Shown here in pieces: positions 42,896 through 48,124 of a DNA stretch of 48,124 nt. Made by a program: the position numbers and the translations under genes. Position 1 is the stretch's first letter. Each line of letters starts with the position of its first letter. The stretch is from DASYSL01 sp036003365 (lineage in GTDB: Bacteria; Eisenbacteria; RBG-16-71-46; DASYSL01). A model generated the notes under the pieces. That model was not told the origin of the DNA and did no database searches. It saw only the letters and a list, made by a program, of their open reading frames with translations. The stretch spans positions 1-48,124 of the forward strand of contig DASYSL010000154.1 of NCBI GenBank assembly GCA_036003365.1, written 5' to 3'.

Positions 42896-44824
42896 GTGTG
42901 CGGCCTGTGCGGCGGGCGCTTCGCGACACGCGGCCAGGGACAGGAGTCCGCGCTCGCACTGGTCAAGCGCATGGCCGACATCCAGCGCCACCGCGGTCCC
43001 GACGACGACGGCTTCCAGGAGAGCGGCGATCTCATCCTCGGCTTCCGCCGGCTCTCGATCATCGACCTGGACGGCGGCCATCAGCCGGTGTCGAACGAGG
43101 ACGGCACCGTCTGGGTCATCCTGAACGGCGAGATCTACAACTATCGCGAGCTGCGCGAGGGTCTGGTGGCGCGCGGCCACCGCTTCAAGAGCGCCGGCGA
43201 CAGCGAAGTCATCGCCCATCTCTACGAGGAGAAGGGCGAGCGCGTTTTCGAGGACCTGAACGGCATGTACACCATCGCCGTCCTCGACGTGGCGCGACGC
43301 CGCCTGGTGCTGGCGCGTGACCGTGCCGGGGTGAAGCCCCTGTACTACGCGCGCTGCGGCGCCGACTTCGCGTTCGCCTCCGAGATCAAGGCCTTGCTCG
43401 AGCATCCGGGCTGCCCGCGCGAGCTCGACGAGCGCATGCTGGCGCCCTATCTCGCCACCCAGTACGTGCCCGGCCCGCGCACGCTCTTCGCCGGCATTCG
43501 CGCCCTGGCGCCGGGGCATCGCCTGATCCTCGACGAGGGCCGCGATCCAGTGGAGGAGGCCTACTGGCGCCTGCCGTCGCTCGATCCCGCACAGCTCTAC
43601 GAAGACCGCGAGGCGGCCACGCGCGATCTCGCGGCCCTGGTGCGCGAGGCGGTGCGCATGCGCCTGGTGAGCGACGTGCCGCTCGGTGCGCTGCTCTCGG
43701 GCGGGCTCGACTCGAGCATCGTGGTCGGCGTCATGGCCGAGCACGCGACCGGCCCCGTGCTCACGGTGTGCGTGGGCTACGAGGGCGGCGGCGCCATGGA
43801 CGAGCGCGAAAAGGCGCGCGAGGTGGCGCGCCACTTCGGCACGCAGCACCACGAGATCGTGCTCGGCGTGCACGAAGCGCTCGATCTCCTGCCGCGTCTC
43901 GTGTGGCACAACGAGCTGCCGGTGGCCGAGCCCTTGATCGTGGCCTCGTACGCGCTCTTCCGCGAGGCGCGTCGCCACGTCACCGTCGTGCTCTCGGGCG
44001 AGGGCGCCGACGAATTGTTCGGCGGCTATCGCCGCTACCGCGCGCTCTCGGAGCTGGGTCGCTGGCGCTCGGTGCTGCCGCCCGCGGGCTGGGCGGGATG
44101 GGCGGCGCTCAAGGGCGGGCGTGGGCCGTGGGCCGATCTCGGCAAGGTGGGACAGGCGGCGGCGCAGGCGCTGCCGGCCGAAGCACTGTGGGAGTGGCAG
44201 AGCGTGTTCTCGCGCCGCGAGCTGTCGCGCCTTCTCGGCCGCCCCGATCTCGCGTTGTCGTCCGGCCCTCTGTGCTATCGCACCGTGGACGGCTTCCGCG
44301 ACGATCTGCCCAACGAAGAGATGGCCAACCAGCTCATGGGCATCGAGATCCAGAACCGTCTCGTGGACTTCATCCTGGGGCGCGCCGATAAGATGTCCAT
44401 GGCCAACTCGCTCGAGCTGCGCACGCCTTTCCTCGACTATCGGCTGATCGAGATGTCGCGCAGGATCCCGGCGCGCTGGAAGCTCTCGGCCACGGGCGAG
44501 AAGCTGATCCTGCGCGAGGCCTTCCGCGATCTCTTGCCCGAGCGCGCGCGCCGCCGCGGCAAGCAGGCGTTCCAGTCGCCCTACGCGTCGTGGCTGCCGC
44601 ACCTCTCGTCGGCGCTCGTGCCCGAGAGCCGGCTGGTCAAGGACGGCTGGATCGCGGGCGCGGCTCTCGACGCATTGCGCGTGAGCTGGCCGCGCTCGGA
44701 GCGCCGCGCCAAACAGCTGTGGACCGTGCTCCTGCTCGAGATGTGGTACCGCCTCTTCCTCTCGCGTGAGGAGATTCCGGCGCTCACGCCGCCGGTTGCC
44801 CGCGTGGCCGAGCCCGTGTCGTGA
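42896..44824 (+). CDS. asnB: Asparagine synthase (glutamine-hydrolysing) type amidotransferase
   Basis: A 642-residue two-domain enzyme. The N-terminal glutaminase domain begins Met-Cys (Cys2, the Ntn nucleophile) with 'RHRGPDDDG', 'LNGEIYNYRELRE' and 'AGDSEVIAHLYEEKG' (in pieces). The synthetase domain has the pyrophosphate loop SGGLDSS at 268-274 and 'SGEGADELFGGY'. It therefore transfers glutamine-derived ammonia to an adenylated acid. In surface polysaccharide loci such proteins often amidate uronic acids rather than aspartate, so the substrate is open. The start is GTG 42896 with TGC next; AGAGG at 42884-42888 is the ribosome binding site. Its stop overlaps the next gene. Confidence 0.92.
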   Translation: MCGLCGGRFATRGQGQESALALVKRMADIQRHRGPDDDGFQESGDLILGFRRLSIIDLDGGHQPVSNEDGTVWVILNGEIYNYRELREGLVARGHRFKSAGDSEVIAHLYEEKGERVFEDLNGMYTIAVLDVARRRLVLARDRAGVKPLYYARCGADFAFASEIKALLEHPGCPRELDERMLAPYLATQYVPGPRTLFAGIRALAPGHRLILDEGRDPVEEAYWRLPSLDPAQLYEDREAATRDLAALVREAVRMRLVSDVPLGALLSGGLDSSIVVGVMAEHATGPVLTVCVGYEGGGAMDEREKAREVARHFGTQHHEIVLGVHEALDLLPRLVWHNELPVAEPLIVASYALFREARRHVTVVLSGEGADELFGGYRRYRALSELGRWRSVLPPAGWAGWAALKGGRGPWADLGKVGQAAAQALPAEALWEWQSVFSRRELSRLLGRPDLALSSGPLCYRTVDGFRDDLPNEEMANQLMGIEIQNRLVDFILGRADKMSMANSLELRTPFLDYRLIEMSRRIPARWKLSATGEKLILREAFRDLLPERARRRGKQAFQSPYASWLPHLSSALVPESRLVKDGWIAGAALDALRVSWPRSERRAKQLWTVLLLEMWYRLFLSREEIPALTPPVARVAEPVS

Positions 44825-45981
44825 TGGCGGACGTGCGGCCGCGCGTTCTGGTGATCGGCCCCTTGCCTCCGCCGGCCGGCGGCGTGGGCATGCAGGTCGA
44901 AGCCATCCTGCGCTCGCCGCTCGCCCAGCGCTGGAAGGTGGACGTCTTCAACACGTCCAAGCCGGGCCAGGAGGGGAAGCCCTCGACGGTCACGCTCCGC
45001 GACGTGATCTGGGCGCAGCTCCATCTCGGGCTCTTGCCCTTGCGCTTGCTCGAGCGGCCGCAGGTGGCGCTCGTCCAGGCGACCGCGGACACCGGCTACT
45101 TCCGCGATCTGGCACTGCTCCTCGAATGCCGGCTCAGCGGCGTGCCCGTCGTGCTGCACTGGCACGGCACGCCCGACTCCGAGCAGTTCCCCGGGCGCTC
45201 GCGCTGGCGGCGCGCGCTCTTCGCGCTCGGCACCAAGCTGTCGCGGCGCGTGATCATCCTGTCCGAGGCGTATCGCGATTTCTTCGCCGGCTTCATTCCC
45301 CAGGGCAAGCTCGTGGTCGTGCCCAACTTCATCGACGGCTCGCGCTTCGCGACGCCGCCGCGCACGACGACGGAGCCGGTGACCGTGTTGTTCGTGGGCC
45401 GCGTCGGCCCGCAGAAGGGTGTGGACGTGCTGCTCGCGGCCTTGTCGCGCGCCCGCGCCCAGGGCGCCGACGTGGGCGCCGTGCTCGTGGGGGCGGCGGA
45501 GTCGCCGGAAGCGTGGGCCGAAGTAGCGCGCCATGCGCTCGTGACCAGCGGCGTGGTGCGCCTCACCGGCGCGCTCGCCGACGAGCGCGTCCAGGAATAC
45601 GCCGCGGCCGACGTCTTCTGCCTGCCCACGCGTGCCGACTCCTTGCCGCTCGCACTTCTCGAAGCCATGGCGGCGGGGTTGCCGTCCGTGTGCTCGAGCG
45701 TGGGCGCCATTCCGTGGGTGCTCGAAGACGGTCGTGCGGGTGTCCTCGTCCCGCCTGGCGACGTCGACGCGCTCGCCTCCGCCCTGGCTCGGCTCGCCGG
45801 TGACGCGACCTTGCGCCGCGATCTCGGCGCGCGCGCCCGCGCGCGCCAGCAGGCCGAGTTCGATGCGGTTTCGGCCGCGCCGCGTCTCGAGGAGGCGCTT
45901 CGATGGACGCGCCCGGCGTCTCAAGGTAGTGTCGCGCCGATGTCCGTTCCCGACCCCACCACCGCGAAGCCGCTCCCGTGA
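44821..45981 (+). CDS. GT4-family glycosyltransferase
   Basis: A 386-residue GT-B glycosyltransferase. The N-terminus has 'VIGPLPPPAGGVGMQVEAIL', a glycine-rich acceptor-domain start. The C-terminal domain has 'VLFVGRVGPQKGVDVLLAAL', 'VRLTGALADERVQEYAAADVFCLPTRADSLPLALLEAMAAGLPSVCSSVG' (in pieces) with the E-x7-E region. The start is GTG 44821 (overlapping the asnB stop) or ATG 44824. Its stop overlaps the next gene as GTGA. Confidence 0.92.
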   Translation: MMADVRPRVLVIGPLPPPAGGVGMQVEAILRSPLAQRWKVDVFNTSKPGQEGKPSTVTLRDVIWAQLHLGLLPLRLLERPQVALVQATADTGYFRDLALLLECRLSGVPVVLHWHGTPDSEQFPGRSRWRRALFALGTKLSRRVIILSEAYRDFFAGFIPQGKLVVVPNFIDGSRFATPPRTTTEPVTVLFVGRVGPQKGVDVLLAALSRARAQGADVGAVLVGAAESPEAWAEVARHALVTSGVVRLTGALADERVQEYAAADVFCLPTRADSLPLALLEAMAAGLPSVCSSVGAIPWVLEDGRAGVLVPPGDVDALASALARLAGDATLRRDLGARARARQQAEFDAVSAAPRLEEALRWTRPASQGSVAPMSVPDPTTAKPLP

Positions 45982-48124
45982 AGCAGATCGTCCAGAACTA
46001 TCGCACCGGCGACCTGCGCTCGACCGACGTGCCCGCGCCCGCGTGCCGCTCCGGCGGCGTGCTCGTGGCCAACCGCGCCTCGCTCATCTCGGCCGGAACC
46101 GAGCGCATGAAGGTCGAGGTGGCGAAGAAGAACCTGCTCGGCAAGGCCATGGAGCGCCCCGACCAGGTGAAGAAGGTGATCGAGAGCGTGCGCCAGCAGG
46201 GCCTCCTGCAGACGTACGAGAAGGTGATGAACAAGCTCGACACGCTGACGCCGCTCGGCTATTCGTGCGCCGGCACCGTGATCGAGGTGGGGAAGGACCT
46301 CACCGAGTTCCAGGTGGGCGATGCGGTGGCCTGCGCCGGCGCCGGCTACGCCGTGCACGCCGAGATCATCTCGGTGCCGCGCCAGCTCGTGGTGCCGGTC
46401 GCGGCCCAGACGTCGTTCGAGCGCGCCTCGTTCACCACGCTCGGCGCCATCGCCCTCCAGGGCATCCGCCAGGGCGAGATCCGCCTCGGCGAGGACGTGG
46501 TGGTGATCGGCCTCGGCTTGGTCGGCTTGCTCACCGTGCAGCTCCTCAAGGCCAACGGCGCGCGTGTCATTGGCGTCGAGCTGGACCAACGCCGCGCCGA
46601 GCTGGCGCGCATGCTGGGCGCCGACCGCGTGGCGGTGGGCAGCTCGGCGGAGGTGGCCGAGATGGTGCGCCAGGCCACCGGCGGGCGCGGCGCCGATGGT
46701 GTGCTCGTGACCGCGGCCTCGGCCTCGAGCGGGCCCGTCGAGCTGGCAGGAGAGCTGTGCCGGGACCGCGGCCGCGTCGTGGTCGTGGGCATCACCAAGA
46801 TGGATCTGCCGCATCGCCTCTACTACGAAAAGGAGCTCACGCTCCTGCTCTCGCGCTCGTACGGGCCCGGGCGCTACGACGCGAGCTACGAAGAGGGCGG
46901 CGTCGACTATCCCCTCGGCTACGTGCGCTGGACCGAGCGCCGCAACATGGAAGAGTTCCTCCATCTCGTCGAAGAGGAGAAGGTGCTGGTCGATCCTTTG
47001 ATCACGCACCGCATTCCGTTCGCCGAATCGGAGCGCGCCTACGATCTCCTCACCGGCAAGTCGCACGAGCCGTATCTCGCCATCGTGCTCACGTATCCGG
47101 AAGTCGGTGACAAGCCGGCGACCCGGGTCGAGCTGAGCACGAACGGCGCGCGGCCCGCCGCGGCCGCGCCGGCGGCGCGCACGCGCAAGGCCGGCGAGCC
47201 GGTGGGCGTGGGTTTCCTGGGCGCCGGCAACTTCGCCACCTCGATGCTCCTGCCGCACCTCAAAGGTAGAAAGGACGTGCGCCTCACCGGCGTGGTCACG
47301 CCGAGCGGGCTCTCGGCCAGGAACGCTGCCGAGAAATTCGGCTTCGGCTTCGCCGCCTCCGCCACGGAAGAATTGTTGAACGATCCGGCGACCGACGCCG
47401 TGTTCGTGGTCACGCGCCATCATCTGCACGCCACCCTCGCCGAGCGCGCGCTGGCCGCCGGCAAGGCGGTGTTCGTGGAGAAGCCGCTGGCCACGACGCG
47501 CGAGGACCTGGCGCGCGTGACGCATGCCGCGGCCGCCCCCGGCGCGCGTTTGATCGTCGGCTTCAACCGGCGCTTCGCGCCCCTTGTGGTGCGCATGAGC
47601 AAGCACTTCGACCGCCAGGGCGCGCCGCTCGTCGTCACCTGCCGCGTGAACGCCGGCTATCTCGGCAAGGAATCCTGGTACCAGGATGCGCGTGAGGGCG
47701 GGGGACGCATCCTGGGCGAGGTCTGCCACTTCCTCGACCTCGTGGTCGCGCTCACCGGTTCCACGCTCACCCGCGTGTCGGCGAGTGGGCTCAAGGACCG
47801 CGCCGGCCACTGGCGGCCGGACGACAACCTGGTGGTCAACGCCGAGTGCGCCAACGGCTCGGTGGCGAGCGTGATCTACGCCGCCTCCGGGGACCCCACC
47901 ATGCCCAAGGAGCGGATCGAGATCCTGGGCCAGGGTCGCTCGGCCGCCCTCGACAACTACCGCACGCTCACATTGTGGTCGGGCAACCGCTCGCAATCGG
48001 TGAAGGCGCTCTCGGTCGACAAGGGTCACGCCGCCGAGATCGCCGCCTGGATCGAATCCCTGGTGAAGGATGCGCCGCCACCCATTTCCTGGGCCGAGAT
48101 CGAGAACGTCTCTTCCGCCACCCT
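45978..48124 (+). CDS. Fused MDR-type dehydrogenase / Gfo-Idh-MocA oxidoreductase (3' end outside window)
   Basis: The reading frame is open from GTG 45978 to the window edge, with at least 715 codons. Residues 1-390 form a zinc-type alcohol-dehydrogenase-like (MDR) unit: 'LGYSCAGTVIEVGKDLTEFQVGDAVACAG', then a Rossmann motif 'VVVIGLGLVGLLTVQLLKANG' (in pieces). From about 410 a second Rossmann unit starts with 'VGVGFLGAGNFATSMLLPHL', followed by 'DAVFVVTRHHLHATLAERALAAGKAVFVEKPLA' with the EKP motif of the Gfo/Idh/MocA family. Such bi-domain oxidoreductases occur in polysaccharide loci, where they are expected to oxidise or reduce sugar-nucleotide intermediates; the reaction is not known. 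The start overlaps the GT4 stop as GTGA. Confidence 0.9.
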   Translation, partial: MKQIVQNYRTGDLRSTDVPAPACRSGGVLVANRASLISAGTERMKVEVAKKNLLGKAMERPDQVKKVIESVRQQGLLQTYEKVMNKLDTLTPLGYSCAGTVIEVGKDLTEFQVGDAVACAGAGYAVHAEIISVPRQLVVPVAAQTSFERASFTTLGAIALQGIRQGEIRLGEDVVVIGLGLVGLLTVQLLKANGARVIGVELDQRRAELARMLGADRVAVGSSAEVAEMVRQATGGRGADGVLVTAASASSGPVELAGELCRDRGRVVVVGITKMDLPHRLYYEKELTLLLSRSYGPGRYDASYEEGGVDYPLGYVRWTERRNMEEFLHLVEEEKVLVDPLITHRIPFAESERAYDLLTGKSHEPYLAIVLTYPEVGDKPATRVELSTNGARPAAAAPAARTRKAGEPVGVGFLGAGNFATSMLLPHLKGRKDVRLTGVVTPSGLSARNAAEKFGFGFAASATEELLNDPATDAVFVVTRHHLHATLAERALAAGKAVFVEKPLATTREDLARVTHAAAAPGARLIVGFNRRFAPLVVRMSKHFDRQGAPLVVTCRVNAGYLGKESWYQDAREGGGRILGEVCHFLDLVVALTGSTLTRVSASGLKDRAGHWRPDDNLVVNAECANGSVASVIYAASGDPTMPKERIEILGQGRSAALDNYRTLTLWSGNRSQSVKALSVDKGHAAEIAAWIESLVKDAPPPISWAEIENVSSAT

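Noticed and set aside
45921..48029. A 702-codon leftward frame across the oxidoreductase
   Set aside because: It is His/Ala/Arg-rich low-complexity, a shadow of the clear rightward Rossmann enzyme.

Overview
The window is GC-rich bacterial chromosome, fully packed with genes, and carries no tRNA, rRNA, transposase, phage or CRISPR features. The gene content suggests a Gram-negative member of the FCB side of the tree, possibly a Candidatus Eisenbacteria-like lineage. The reasons are a SprA-like (type IX secretion) outer-membrane protein end at the left edge, a cytochrome that ends in a FlgD-type Ig sorting module, and Wza/Wzz-type envelope polysaccharide genes. The lineage is an inference from gene content; no marker gene was compared with a database.

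Region 1 (1-15.8 kb) is the conserved translation/RNA block. It runs rimP, nusA, infB, DUF503 (ylxP-like), rbfA, truB, ribF, then rpsO, pnp and an M16 zinc peptidase, mostly with 4-base stop/start overlaps. In many bacteria ribF and rpsO are neighbours. Here a leftward di-heme cytochrome c peroxidase-like gene sits between them, next to an odd cluster of repeats and a perfect 22-base palindrome. The rpsO leader can fold into a long stem with two apical hairpins that hides the ribosome binding site, which looks like an autoregulatory site for S15.

Region 2 (15.5-20.7 kb) is mixed: a small membrane protein, a DUF2079-type membrane protein coupled to a DapL-like aminotransferase (both leftward), a DUF3108 exported protein, and a deoxyhypusine-synthase-like protein.

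Region 3 (20.7-48.1 kb, running off the right edge) is a large envelope polysaccharide locus. A near-consensus promoter and a structured leader of about 280 bases precede the Wza-type export protein, the Wzz-type chain-length protein and a CpsD-like ATPase whose Walker A lysine is missing. Then come a Wzx-type flippase, a GT2 glycosyltransferase, DUF2304 and UPF0104 membrane proteins. A leftward pair follows: a DegT aminotransferase and a sugar-nucleotide epimerase. The rest comprises GT-C membrane enzymes, UDP-GlcNAc 2-epimerase, four GT4 glycosyltransferases, a second flippase, a CapK/PaaK-like adenylating enzyme, asparagine synthase-like amidotransferase and a fused MDR/Gfo-Idh-MocA oxidoreductase cut by the window edge. 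Together these could make sugar nucleotides (2-epimerase, epimerase, DegT), assemble repeat units (GTs), flip them (two Wzx) and export them (Wza/Wzz). No Wzy polymerase or initiating phosphoglycosyltransferase was recognised in the window.
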